Source: an uncultured Bacteroidales bacterium (GTDB lineage: Bacteria; Bacteroidota; Bacteroidia; Bacteroidales; UBA932). Taken from it: 36,046 nucleotides of DNA. The DNA lies in NCBI GenBank assembly GCA_900316045.1, contig ONBM01000037.1, forward strand, positions 1-36,046, written 5' to 3'. Below, one piece after another: positions 24,429 to 33,590 of this stretch; the first letter of the stretch is position 1; every line of letters begins with the position of its first letter. The notes below the pieces were generated by a model. The model did no database searches and was not told where the DNA came from. It saw nothing but the letters and a program-made list of their open reading frames with translations. The translations under genes were made by a program, and so were the position numbers.

Positions 24429-24461
24429 CAAAAGTACGCAATTTTTCAGAAGAAAACCAAA
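24429..24461 (-). promoter_or_regulatory. Promoter of the hypothetical-LRR-arginase-lipoprotein operon
   Basis: On the minus strand TACTTTTG (24429-24436) matches TAnnTTTG and is preceded after 21 bases by TTTG (24458-24461), the Bacteroidota consensus. The start codon at 24405 lies 23 bases downstream of the -7 element. Confidence 0.75.
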
Positions 24462-24462
24462 T

Positions 24463-26505
24463 TTACTTGCTCAGATAAGCTTCTTTTACGACTTTCTGGC
24501 TCCTGTCTATGAAATCCGCAAGGGCTTTTCCTTTCAGCATTCCGTTGGAAAGGAGGGCAAGATCGGTAATTTGCCTCAGGACTTCATCCTTCCTTGCAAG
24601 GTCTTCCAGAGCCTCTTTGTGAGCAGCTTTCTTCTCGTCAGCAGCCTTTCTGGCATCCTCCGCAGCTTTTTTCTCTTCCTCGGTTGCGTCTTTCTTCACC
24701 TCCGGAATCTCGACATCCTTAGGGTCAAGGGCTGGCACCTCAGCTTTTTCCTTGTTCCAAAGCTGGGCGACGAGAGGGTTCTCCATATTCACCACGATAT
24801 TGTAGGATGGTTTCGACTCTCCATAGAAATTGAGGCCTCCGCCAAGTGCGCTCATCTCTCTCCAGCGACGCATGAACTCGCTCTGCGTGATGAGGATAGG
24901 GGCAGCGTTCTCGCCTAGGTTGTCTGGCTGGACATAGTATTCATTTTCGTCAGGTAGCACAGCCTTGAACATGGTATTCAAGTCCTCCTTGTCTAAGTCT
25001 GCCATCTGAGGCTTCGGCTTGTCTTCCTTCACGATGAGGTTATCGGCAGAATCGGAGTCAACCCTTGCGAAACGGCTGTCCGGAATCTTCTGTTCCAGCA
25101 TATTCACATAATGGGCATCCAACTCACAGTCCATCAGCAGCACGTCGTAGCCCTTGTTCTTGGCCGCCTCTATGTAGGAATATTGCTCATCCACGTTAGT
25201 GGCATAGAGATAAACCACCTTCTTGTCTTTGTCGGTCTGCTCCCCTTCTATCGCCTTGCGATAATCGTCGAATGCGAAATATTTCCCATCGGTGTTCTTG
25301 AAAAGGGCAAATTTGAGAGCCCTCTCGCAGAACTTCTCGTCGCTCAGCATTCCATATTCGATGAACAGCTTCAGGTTGTCCCATTTCTCTTCCCATGACT
25401 TGCGGTCGTTCTTGAATATCTCCTCAAGCCTGTCAGCCACCTTCTTAGTAATGTACGTGGAGATTTTCTTCACGTTCTCATCGTTCTGCAGGTAGCTTCT
25501 GGACACGTTCAGAGGAATGTCAGGGGAATCAATCACGCCGTGCAGAAGTGTCATGAAGTCCGGCACTATGTTGTCCACGTGGTCGGTCACGAACATCTGG
25601 TTGCAATAGAGCTGGATGTTATTCCTCTCGATGGCAACCCTGTCCTTGATTTTAGGGAAATAGAGGATTCCGGTCAGGTTGAAAGGATAATCCACGTTCA
25701 AATGAATATAGAACAGAGGTTCTTCCTTCATAGGATAAAGAGCCCTGTAGAACTTCATGTAGTCCTCTTCTTTCAGTTCTGATGGCTTGCGGATCCAAAG
25801 CGGTTCAACGTCATTGATGATGTTGTCCTTTTCGGTGTCCACATATTTCCCGTCTTTCCATTCCTGCTGCTTGCCATAGACGATCGGTACCGGCATGAAT
25901 TTGCAATATTTCTTCAGCAGCTGCTCTATCTTGCCTTTCGTTCCATAATCCTTGGCTGAGTCGTCATCGAAATAAAGCGTAACGACAGTGCCCCTATCGG
26001 CCTTATCGCAAGGCTTCATTTCGTACTCAGGGTTGCCATCGCATGACCACATGACAGCCTTCGAGCCTTCTTTCCAAGAGAGGGTTTCGATGGTCACTTT
26101 CTTGGACACCATGAACGCAGAATAGAACCCGAGCCCGAAATGTCCGATGATATTCTGATCCTTATATTTCTCAAGGAATTCGCCTGCGGAAGAGAATGCA
26201 ATCTGGTTGATGTATTTGTCAACCTCTTCCTCAGTCATTCCGATGCCGTCATCAATCACTTTAAGGGTTTTAGCAGCCTCATCCAGTTCAATCCTGACCT
26301 TCAGGTCTCCTGTTTCGCCTTTGAATTCCCCGCTAGAGGCAATCGCCTTCATCTTCTGCGTTGCATCTACGGCGTTTGCCACGATCTCTCGCAGGAATAT
26401 CTCATGGTCTGAATACAGGAACTGCTTGATTACAGGGAATATATTCTCTGTAGTCACCCCGATGCGTCCCTTCTCTAGGGTTTCATTATTTTTCTTCTCT
26501 GCCAT
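24463..26505 (-). CDS. htpG: Molecular chaperone HtpG (bacterial Hsp90)
   Basis: The 680-residue product has the GHKL ATPase domain at its N-terminus: E40, N44 and D47 in LREIVANAVDA, DDGIGMT (85-91), and GHFGLGFYSAFM near 126. Middle and dimerisation domains follow. A charged, Ala/Glu/Lys-rich segment (about 590-640, with ATEEEKKAAEDARKAADEKK) lies in the C-terminal part and is longer than in E. coli HtpG, as I recall for Bacteroidota members. It is an ATP-dependent dimeric chaperone in the cytoplasm. Its leader contains a small hairpin, and no strong promoter match is seen. Confidence 0.97.
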   Translation of the reverse strand: MAEKKNNETLEKGRIGVTTENIFPVIKQFLYSDHEIFLREIVANAVDATQKMKAIASSGEFKGETGDLKVRIELDEAAKTLKVIDDGIGMTEEEVDKYINQIAFSSAGEFLEKYKDQNIIGHFGLGFYSAFMVSKKVTIETLSWKEGSKAVMWSCDGNPEYEMKPCDKADRGTVVTLYFDDDSAKDYGTKGKIEQLLKKYCKFMPVPIVYGKQQEWKDGKYVDTEKDNIINDVEPLWIRKPSELKEEDYMKFYRALYPMKEEPLFYIHLNVDYPFNLTGILYFPKIKDRVAIERNNIQLYCNQMFVTDHVDNIVPDFMTLLHGVIDSPDIPLNVSRSYLQNDENVKKISTYITKKVADRLEEIFKNDRKSWEEKWDNLKLFIEYGMLSDEKFCERALKFALFKNTDGKYFAFDDYRKAIEGEQTDKDKKVVYLYATNVDEQYSYIEAAKNKGYDVLLMDCELDAHYVNMLEQKIPDSRFARVDSDSADNLIVKEDKPKPQMADLDKEDLNTMFKAVLPDENEYYVQPDNLGENAAPILITQSEFMRRWREMSALGGGLNFYGESKPSYNIVVNMENPLVAQLWNKEKAEVPALDPKDVEIPEVKKDATEEEKKAAEDARKAADEKKAAHKEALEDLARKDEVLRQITDLALLSNGMLKGKALADFIDRSQKVVKEAYLSK

Positions 26506-26525
26506 ATCAAAATTTTTTTTGTCAT

Positions 26526-26543
26526 TTCTGGCACCAGCCAGAA
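26526..26543 (-). other. Hairpin in the htpG leader
   Basis: TTCTGGC-ACCA-GCCAGAA forms a perfect 7-bp stem with a 4-nt loop, 20 bases before the htpG start and after the upstream ligase gene. It has no U tract on the minus strand, so a terminator role is doubtful; it could be a leader structure or operator. Confidence 0.4.
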
Positions 26544-26599
26544 CCTATGGCATCGAAGTCAAATTATGTTCCAGTCCGGAATATGCTGACAAATTGTCA

Positions 26600-28243
26600 T
26601 TATTTGTACAGGAAACGCTTGATGGACATCTTCGGCGTCTTCTCGAATGGCTTGTCAACGATTTCCACCTTGGATATCTGGCTGTAATTCGGCAAGCGCT
26701 TGTTTACGGCAGACTGAATCCTCTGCGGGATATCCGAGATGTCCTCCAGCGTCAATCCATCTTTCTTCACGGCATCCTCATTAAGGTAGACCAGGGCAAC
26801 AAGATGCGAAGACCGATCTACTACCAGCGACTCTGCGACATATTTCAGATTATCCAGTTCCGCCTCTACTTCTTCCGGGTAAACGTTCTGTCCATTTGCG
26901 GTTAGGATCATCGATTTTATGCGTCCCTTGATGAACAAGTTGCCTTGCTCATCGAACAGGCCCAGGTCACCCGTCCTCAGATAGCCATCGTCCGTGAAAG
27001 CGTTCTCGGAAGCCTCCGGATTCTTATAGTAGCCGATGCAGATATTGTCTCCTTTTGCCTGAATCTCGCCAACGATGTGCAGAGGATCATCAGAGTCGAT
27101 TCTCACGGTAGCGCAGTCCACAGGCTTTCCGCAAGAACCGGCGACATATTTATCGCTCGACTCGTAGGCCAGCAGCGGCGTGGCTTCCGTCATCCCATAG
27201 CCTACCAGATAAGGCAATTTGATTCTCTTGAACCATTTCTCTATCTCTGGATTAACAGGCGCTCCTCCAAGAATGAACTCAATAACATTGCCGCCGAAAG
27301 CCTCTTCCAGGCCGGTGCAAATTTTCTTGAATATGATATTCCTTATGCCAGGAATGGCGCATAATACTTTCATCGAAGGCTTGTCCAGAACGGGCTTGAT
27401 TTTCGCTTTGAATATCTTCTCCATCACCAGAGGGACTGTGATGAGCAAATAAGGCTTCACTCTGTGGAAGGCATCGATCAGAGTCGTAGGCGTAGGCGCC
27501 TTTGCAAGCCAATAAATAGCGGCGCCGTTGCAGAGAGGATAAATGAATTCTATCACAAGCCCGTACATGTGCGCCATAGGCAGCATCGAGACCATTTTGA
27601 AGGTATCATTCGCTGGTCTGTGCTTCTGGCTGAACTCTATGGTCGCAGAAAAGTTTCTGTACGTGAGCATGACGCCTTTCGGATTTCCCGTGGAACCTGA
27701 AGTGTAGCTGATGACCGCAAGGTCATCCAAATTGTCCGTAGGGTAGACAACATCTTCCGGATTGAAGCCATCTGGATGCCTTTCCTCCATTTCTTTATCG
27801 ATCCGGGACCAGAATTCCTCAACGCCCGGGATATCGCAATATAATATTTTCAGGTCGTCCAGATTCACCACCAGCCTGATCTTTGGCAGATTCTCCCTGC
27901 GGAGCTGTTTCCATTTGTCGCCATTAACGAAAAGAGCCACGCTGTCAGAATGGTCTATCAGTCTCTCAACGCCGTCCGGGGTGAAGTCTGCAAGAAGAGG
28001 AACTACCACGGTTTCGTAGGTGTTGATGGCCAGATAGGACATTCCCCATCTTGCGCTGTTTTTCGCCCAGAGAGCAATGTGGTCGCCTTTCTTGAATCCC
28101 GCCTTCTCGAAGAGCAGATGAAACTTTTCGATAAGGGTGGCCATATGACCATAAGTGAACGACTCTCCATCCAGGGTGTTCAAAGCCGATTTATTCCAAT
28201 AATTCCTCGTGGCATTCTGTAGCCTGGCTAAATAATGCTGCAT
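26600..28243 (-). CDS. AMP-forming long-chain acyl-CoA ligase-like enzyme
   Basis: The 547-residue product is of the adenylate-forming ANL superfamily. The ATP-binding loop is YTSGSTGNPKG (180-190), followed by the A5-type motif VGYGMTEATP (about 345) and the C-terminal hinge region YLRTGDLGLFDEQGNLFIKGR (about 420-440) and NVYPEEVEAEL. It activates a carboxylic acid, probably a fatty acid, to the acyl-AMP and then the CoA thioester. It is shorter than the 600-residue Bacteroidota ligases I recall but has all core motifs. It is divergent from the HAD gene, with its own promoter. Confidence 0.92.
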   Translation of the reverse strand: MQHYLARLQNATRNYWNKSALNTLDGESFTYGHMATLIEKFHLLFEKAGFKKGDHIALWAKNSARWGMSYLAINTYETVVVPLLADFTPDGVERLIDHSDSVALFVNGDKWKQLRRENLPKIRLVVNLDDLKILYCDIPGVEEFWSRIDKEMEERHPDGFNPEDVVYPTDNLDDLAVISYTSGSTGNPKGVMLTYRNFSATIEFSQKHRPANDTFKMVSMLPMAHMYGLVIEFIYPLCNGAAIYWLAKAPTPTTLIDAFHRVKPYLLITVPLVMEKIFKAKIKPVLDKPSMKVLCAIPGIRNIIFKKICTGLEEAFGGNVIEFILGGAPVNPEIEKWFKRIKLPYLVGYGMTEATPLLAYESSDKYVAGSCGKPVDCATVRIDSDDPLHIVGEIQAKGDNICIGYYKNPEASENAFTDDGYLRTGDLGLFDEQGNLFIKGRIKSMILTANGQNVYPEEVEAELDNLKYVAESLVVDRSSHLVALVYLNEDAVKKDGLTLEDISDIPQRIQSAVNKRLPNYSQISKVEIVDKPFEKTPKMSIKRFLYK

Positions 28244-28282
28244 ATATTAAATCGTTAAATTCTTTTGTAATTTTGTCGCATG

Positions 28283-28312
28283 CAAAATTAAGGTTTTGGA
28301 TTTAAAAACAAA
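28283..28312 (-). promoter_or_regulatory. Promoter of the acyl-CoA ligase gene
   Basis: On the minus strand TAATTTTG (28283-28290) matches TAnnTTTG, with TTTG (28309-28312) 18 bases upstream, one base shorter than the usual spacing. It lies 40 bases before the ATG. Confidence 0.6.
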
Positions 28313-28325
28313 TCACATTTTGTGC

Positions 28326-28333
28326 TATATTTG
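28326..28333 (+). promoter_or_regulatory. -7 element for the HAD hydrolase gene
   Basis: TATATTTG matches TAnnTTTG and lies 47 bases before the chosen start. No clear TTTG is at the proper distance upstream, so only the -7 half is supported. Confidence 0.45.
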
Positions 28334-28380
28334 CGAAAACATCATATATACCGCGAATGCGGCAAATAAGTGGCGGAATA

Positions 28381-29211
28381 ATGAGGAAAAGACCAATCGT
28401 TGCCCTGATTTACGACTTTGACGGAACCCTATCTCCTGGAAACATGCAGGAATTCGGTTTCATCCAAGCCGTAGGAAAGACCCCTCAGGAATTCTGGAAA
28501 ATGAGCGACGGGCTCGCTGCCGGACAAGACGCCAGCAATGTGCTTTCCTACATGAAAATGATGTATGACGAGGCGAAGAAAAACGGAATCACGCTGCGGA
28601 AAGAGAATTTCAAGCAATTCGGCCAGCATATTCAGTTGTTCAAAGGGGTGAAGGGATGGTTCAAGCTGATAAATGAATATGGCAATGCGCATGGAGTGCA
28701 GATCGAGCACTACATCAACTCCTCGGGACTCAAGGAAATCATCGAAGGCTCGCCTATCGCCGGGGAGTTCAAGCACATTTTCGCTTGCACATATTTATAT
28801 AATGACAAAGGCGAAGCCGAGTGGCCTGGGATAGCGGTGGATTATACTGCCAAGACGCAATATATCTTCAAAATCAACAAAGGCATATTCTCGGCGCACG
28901 ACAACACCAAGGTAAACGAGAGCATAGACGAGGACAAGAAACGCATCCCTTACCAGCAAATGATATATTTCGGGGACGGAGAGACTGACATCCCTTGCAT
29001 GAAAATCGTGACCATGTTCGGTGGGCATTCCCTTGCCGTCTTCGATCCCGACAACCCTGTGAAAAAGCCTTTCGCTGACAAACTCAAGAGGCAGGGCCGC
29101 GTGAGCTTTGTCACCCCTGCCGTGTACACCAAGGACAGCCGCACCTACAGGGTAGTCTGCGCCATCATAGACAAAATCAAGGCAGACTGGGATCTGAAAC
29201 AGCTCCAATAA
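28381..29211 (+). CDS. HAD-family hydrolase (phosphoserine phosphatase-like)
   Basis: From the ATG at 28381 the product is 276 residues; an in-frame ATG at 28357 would add eight residues that are not typical of the family. The catalytic motif I is YDFDGTLSPGN (nucleophile Asp in DFDGT) and motif IV is GDGETDIPCMK. The cap between them is large and alpha-helical, as in phosphoserine phosphatase-like members. It is a cytoplasmic Mg-dependent phosphatase of unknown substrate. It is divergent from the ligase and 102 bases upstream of uvrB. Confidence 0.88.
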   Translation: MRKRPIVALIYDFDGTLSPGNMQEFGFIQAVGKTPQEFWKMSDGLAAGQDASNVLSYMKMMYDEAKKNGITLRKENFKQFGQHIQLFKGVKGWFKLINEYGNAHGVQIEHYINSSGLKEIIEGSPIAGEFKHIFACTYLYNDKGEAEWPGIAVDYTAKTQYIFKINKGIFSAHDNTKVNESIDEDKKRIPYQQMIYFGDGETDIPCMKIVTMFGGHSLAVFDPDNPVKKPFADKLKRQGRVSFVTPAVYTKDSRTYRVVCAIIDKIKADWDLKQLQ

Positions 29212-29299
29212 ACGTCATGTCCGAGCAACGCGATGCCGTTCTTCTTCCCGGGGAGGAACGGAAGCCAGAACATAGGGAACGGAATCATAGAATATTTCG

Positions 29300-29307
29300 T
29301 AAATTTG
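29300..29307 (+). promoter_or_regulatory. -7 element just before the uvrB start (leaderless)
   Basis: TAAATTTG matches TAnnTTTG and ends only 6 bases before the uvrB ATG at 29314. With the usual start point 5-7 bases downstream, the mRNA would begin at or next to the A of the start codon. No TTTG is visible 19-21 bases upstream. Confidence 0.5.
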
Positions 29308-29313
29308 CGAAAT

Positions 29314-31494
29314 ATGAAATTTCACCTTGTATCGCCTTATAAGCCGGCTGGGGATCAGCCTGAAGCCATAAAAGGACTTACCGATGCCTTGAGCTCAGGC
29401 GTCAGCGACGTTACGCTGCTAGGAGTTACTGGCTCCGGGAAGACTTTCACCATGGCAAACACGATTCAGAATCTCCAGAGACCCGCCCTGGTGCTAAGCC
29501 ATAACAAGACTCTTGCAGCGCAGCTCTACGGGGAATTCAAGTCTTTCTTCCCAGAGAATGCAGTGGAATATTTCGTATCGTATTACGACTACTATCAGCC
29601 GGAGGCGTATCTCCCGACAACGGACACTTACATTGAGAAAGACCTGAGCATCAACGACCAGATTGACAAGCTAAGGCTAAGCGCGGCTTCCGCCCTCATG
29701 TCGGGGCGCAGGGACGTAATCGTGGTCTCCAGCGTATCGTGCCTCTATGGCATCGGCAATCCGGAAGACTTCCATGCCCAGGCGATCCCGGTAAAGAAAG
29801 GCGAGCAGAGAAGCCTGACCAGATTGCTTTACAGCCTGGTGGATGCGAATTACAGCCGTACGGAGGTGGATTTCAAGAGGGGGACATTCCGGGTGCGAGG
29901 AGACACAATCGACGTGTTCCTTGGCGGATCTGACGAGGCTTTGAGAATAGAATTCTTCGGGGACGAAATCGATTCCTTGGCCATGATAGACCCTCTGACC
30001 GGCGCAACGATAGAGAAGCTGGAAGAGGCGACGATATTCCCTGCCACGAACTTCGTCACGACCCGCGAACGGAGCATCAAGGCAGTCAGCCAGATTCAGG
30101 ACGACCTGAAAAAACAAATCGACTACTTCAACGAGATAGGTAAAGGACTTGAGGCCAAACGTCTTCAGCAGAGGGTGGAGAATGATCTGGAAATGATAAA
30201 GGAGATGGGGTATTGTTCCGGAATCGAGAACTATTCCAGGTACCTCGACGGCAGGAAACCCGGCCAGCGGCCTTTCTGCCTGATTGACTATTTCCCGGAT
30301 GACTTCGTGACTTTCATCGACGAGAGCCACGTCACGATTCCCCAGATACGGGCCATGTACGGAGGAGACCATTCCCGCAAGTCCGTTCTGGTCGAATATG
30401 GATTCAGGCTGCCTGCGGCGGCGGATAACAGGCCTCTGACTTTCGATGAGTTCAATTCCATAACGGGACAAAAAGTCTATGTGAGCGCCACTCCATCGGA
30501 TTACGAGCTGGAACGTTCCGGCGGGCTTGTAGTCGAGCAAGTCGTGCGGCCTACCGGGCTCTTGGACCCTCCGATAGAAGTGCGCCCGACTAAGAATCAG
30601 GTGGATGATCTCATGGAGGAAATCCGGAAGAGGTCAGAAAAAGACGAAAGGGTTCTGGTCACTACCCTGACGAAGCGCATGGCAGAAGAACTGACTGATT
30701 ACCTGGACATGAACGGCGTCAGGGTGCGGTATATTCATTCAGACGTGGACACTTCCGAAAGGGTGGAAATCATCGAGGATTTCAAGAACGGGCTGTTCGA
30801 TGTCCTGGTGGGCGTGAACCTGCTTAGGGAGGGCCTGGATATTCCTTCCGTGTCTCTTGTGGCCATTCTGGATGCGGACAAGGAAGGATTCCTCCGTTCC
30901 GGAAGGGCGTTGACTCAGACTGCAGGAAGGGCGGCCAGGAACGTGAACGGGCTGGTGATAATGTATGCCGACACAATCACCGACTCCATGGATGAAACTA
31001 TAAGGGAAACCAACCGCCGCAGGACGAAACAAATTGAATATAATAAATTACATAATATTACCCCTACACAGGTGGCCGTTAAAAGGAATATCCTGGCTTC
31101 CGAGCTCTATGGAGAGGCGGAGAAGCCGGTCAATCCTAGAATCAAGAACGGGCCTAGCGGCAGGGTCAGCGCCGCCGACTCCGTCTCCCATCCCGAATAT
31201 ATTCCTAATCCTTCTGACCTTGGGAGAGGCACGGTTTCCGTTGGCCTGGGACACGATTCCAAGAGAGACAACGACACAGCTTACGTCGATGGATTCGTGG
31301 CTGCGGACCTAGCAGCCGTGCTTCAGGATCCCGTCATACGATCGATGTCAAGGGAACAGGTTCAGAAAACCATCGAGGAGGACAAGCGGCGCATGGAGAA
31401 ATCAGCGGCCGACCTGGATTTCTCGCAGGCTGCCAAGTACAGGGATGAAATGTGGGCTCTCCAGGAATATCTCAAAGTCTGGAAAGACAAATAA
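29314..31494 (+). CDS. uvrB: Excinuclease ABC subunit B
   Basis: From the ATG at 29314 the product is 726 residues and begins [20 protein letters not shown], the conserved UvrB start; the frame is open a further 27 codons upstream but that part is not family-like. It has Walker A GVTGSGKT (37-44), the beta-hairpin region [12 protein letters not shown] (about 90-101), DESH (336-339), the helicase motif QTAGRAARN (about 535-543), and a C-terminal UVR domain that binds UvrC. A Ser/Gly/Asp-rich linker (about 600-670) lies before the UVR domain. UvrB verifies DNA damage in nucleotide excision repair. Confidence 0.97.
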   Translation: MKFHLVSPYKPAGDQPEAIKGLTDALSSGVSDVTLLGVTGSGKTFTMANTIQNLQRPALVLSHNKTLAAQLYGEFKSFFPENAVEYFVSYYDYYQPEAYLPTTDTYIEKDLSINDQIDKLRLSAASALMSGRRDVIVVSSVSCLYGIGNPEDFHAQAIPVKKGEQRSLTRLLYSLVDANYSRTEVDFKRGTFRVRGDTIDVFLGGSDEALRIEFFGDEIDSLAMIDPLTGATIEKLEEATIFPATNFVTTRERSIKAVSQIQDDLKKQIDYFNEIGKGLEAKRLQQRVENDLEMIKEMGYCSGIENYSRYLDGRKPGQRPFCLIDYFPDDFVTFIDESHVTIPQIRAMYGGDHSRKSVLVEYGFRLPAAADNRPLTFDEFNSITGQKVYVSATPSDYELERSGGLVVEQVVRPTGLLDPPIEVRPTKNQVDDLMEEIRKRSEKDERVLVTTLTKRMAEELTDYLDMNGVRVRYIHSDVDTSERVEIIEDFKNGLFDVLVGVNLLREGLDIPSVSLVAILDADKEGFLRSGRALTQTAGRAARNVNGLVIMYADTITDSMDETIRETNRRRTKQIEYNKLHNITPTQVAVKRNILASELYGEAEKPVNPRIKNGPSGRVSAADSVSHPEYIPNPSDLGRGTVSVGLGHDSKRDNDTAYVDGFVAADLAAVLQDPVIRSMSREQVQKTIEEDKRRMEKSAADLDFSQAAKYRDEMWALQEYLKVWKDK

Positions 31495-31511
31495 TAATCA
31501 TTAACATATTC

Positions 31512-33590
31512 ATGAATCAAATGAAACGAATAATCATTTTTTTAGCCGTGGCTCTGGGAATCTCCTCCCTCGCAAATGCGCAGAGCCCCGAATTCTTCAA
31601 GCCTTACAAGCAAACCGGCCTTCGCCTGCCTTCCGTTCCGCTAGTGAATAACGATCCTTATTTCACTATCTGGTCGCCATTCGACAAGCTGACCGACGGA
31701 GGCACCGTCCACTGGACCGGGAACAGCAAATCTCTCACCGGCCTGCTCAGGGTTGACGGGACTACTTACAGATTCATGGGCAAGCAGCCTTCGAACGGCG
31801 CCTTAAAGACAGCGGCACAGAAAAGCGTGGACGTGCTTGCGACCAACACCTATTACACCTTTGCATGCGGGCCTGTCGAATTAGACCTTGTTTTCACAGC
31901 CCCGATGCTCATTGACGACCTGAACATGCTCTCAACCCCGGTCAACTATTTCTCGTATCAGGTCCGTTCCACCGATGGCGCAAAGCATGACGTGCAATTA
32001 TATTACGAAGCCTCTTCGGAAATCGCAGTGAACAAGGCTGAGCAGCCTACCATCACCACGCTGATGACCCTCAAGGGCGTGACTTATGCCAAAACAGGCA
32101 CTATCGAGCAGCCCATCCTCGACAAGAAGGGCGACCACCTGTGCATAGACTGGGGATATTTCTATCTTCCGGCAATCAACGGCACGGTCACTATCGGTAA
32201 GCCTGCCGACTTGCAGAATGCCTTCGCAGCCACGGGAAAAGCCGAGTCCGAAGAGAATGAGATAATATGCAGGAAGGCAGAGGACATGCCTGCTCTCGCT
32301 CTGGTTCATGACTTCGGCAGCGTGTCGCAGGCCTCCTCATTCGCGATGGTAGGATACGATGAAATCCAGGACATCGAGTACATGTTCGAACGCTACAAGG
32401 CATATTGGGCTTGCAACAAGAGAGACATCTTCATAAGAACCATATTCGATGCGTTTAAGGATATGCAGAAGAAATATTCATCAATCATGCTGAAATGCCG
32501 CGCCATGGATAAAAGAATATACGACGACGGCCTCGAAGCGGGAGATAAGAAATATGCGGAAATCCTGTCCGGGACCTATCGCCACGTAATCGGGGCGCAC
32601 AAGCTGTTCGTCGACAAGAATGGCCAGCTGCTGTTCTTCTCGAAGGAAAATGATTCGAACGGCTGCGTGAACACCGTGGACCTAACCTATCCTTCAGCCC
32701 CGTTGTTCCTGGCCTACAACCCGGAACTGCAGAAAGGAATGATGAGAAGCATATTCGAATACAGCCGTTCAGGCCGCTGGACACGTCCTTTCGCCGCACA
32801 TGACCTGGGGACATACCCTAAAGCGAACGGGCAGGTATACGGCGGAGACGGGATGCCGTTGGAAGAGGCTGGGAATATGCTTACTCTGGCAGCTGAAATC
32901 TGCCGCCTGGACGGGAAAACTTCCTTCGTCGATGAATACTGGGACATTTTAACTACTTGGACTGATTACCTCGTAGAAAACGGCCAGGACCCTGCCAACC
33001 AGCTCTGCACCGACGATTTCGCTGGGCACTGGGCTCACAACGCCAATCTTTCCGCCAAAGCTATAATGGGAATAGCCGGGTATGCGCTCATGGCAAAGCA
33101 GAGAGGCGACGATGCGACATATTCAAAATACATGGACACAGCGAAGAAGATGGCCGTGAAATGGGAGGAAACCGACAGGGACGGCGACCATTACCGCCTG
33201 GCATTCGACCAGCCGGACACCTGGAGCCAGAAGTACAACATGGTCTGGGACAAGCTCTGGGGCATAAACATCTTCCCTGCCGGCACAATCGACAAGGAAA
33301 TCGCATACTACCTCACTAAGCAGAACCGCTACGGGCTGCCGCTGGACATCAGGAAAGACTACACTAAGAACGACTGGATAATGTGGACTGCCTCGATGGC
33401 AAAGGACAAAGAGACATTCCTGAAGTTCGTACACCCGGTATGGGACTACATCAATGAGACGGAAAGCCGCGTTCCGGTAAGCGACTGGTACGACACCAAG
33501 ACCGGCAAATACGAACACTTCATAATGCGTTCAGTGGTAGGTGGCTTCTGGATGAAAGTCCTGATGGACAAGGAAACATCCAAGAACTAG
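31512..33590 (+). CDS. Exported glutaminase-like protein (GtaA type, DUF5127/DUF4965/DUF1793)
   Basis: From the ATG at 31512 (or 31521) the product is about 692 residues with a signal peptide ending SSLANAQ. Layout matches the GtaA-like family: an N-terminal beta-sandwich (LPSVPLVNNDPYFTIWSPFDKLTDG near residue 37), a middle domain, and a C-terminal alpha-helical toroid of glycosidase type (KYNMVWDKLWGINIFP, DWIMWTASMA). The family is named after a fungal glutaminase, but many Bacteroidota members are in glycan-degradation contexts and true activity is unknown. It starts 17 bases after uvrB and its stop shares CTAG with the convergent RelA/SpoT gene. It is shorter than the roughly 820-residue members I recall. 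Confidence 0.85.
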   Translation: MNQMKRIIIFLAVALGISSLANAQSPEFFKPYKQTGLRLPSVPLVNNDPYFTIWSPFDKLTDGGTVHWTGNSKSLTGLLRVDGTTYRFMGKQPSNGALKTAAQKSVDVLATNTYYTFACGPVELDLVFTAPMLIDDLNMLSTPVNYFSYQVRSTDGAKHDVQLYYEASSEIAVNKAEQPTITTLMTLKGVTYAKTGTIEQPILDKKGDHLCIDWGYFYLPAINGTVTIGKPADLQNAFAATGKAESEENEIICRKAEDMPALALVHDFGSVSQASSFAMVGYDEIQDIEYMFERYKAYWACNKRDIFIRTIFDAFKDMQKKYSSIMLKCRAMDKRIYDDGLEAGDKKYAEILSGTYRHVIGAHKLFVDKNGQLLFFSKENDSNGCVNTVDLTYPSAPLFLAYNPELQKGMMRSIFEYSRSGRWTRPFAAHDLGTYPKANGQVYGGDGMPLEEAGNMLTLAAEICRLDGKTSFVDEYWDILTTWTDYLVENGQDPANQLCTDDFAGHWAHNANLSAKAIMGIAGYALMAKQRGDDATYSKYMDTAKKMAVKWEETDRDGDHYRLAFDQPDTWSQKYNMVWDKLWGINIFPAGTIDKEIAYYLTKQNRYGLPLDIRKDYTKNDWIMWTASMAKDKETFLKFVHPVWDYINETESRVPVSDWYDTKTGKYEHFIMRSVVGGFWMKVLMDKETSKN

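Noticed and set aside
29677..30540. 287-codon minus-strand frame inside uvrB
   Set aside because: Antisense to conserved uvrB motifs, with no family-like features.
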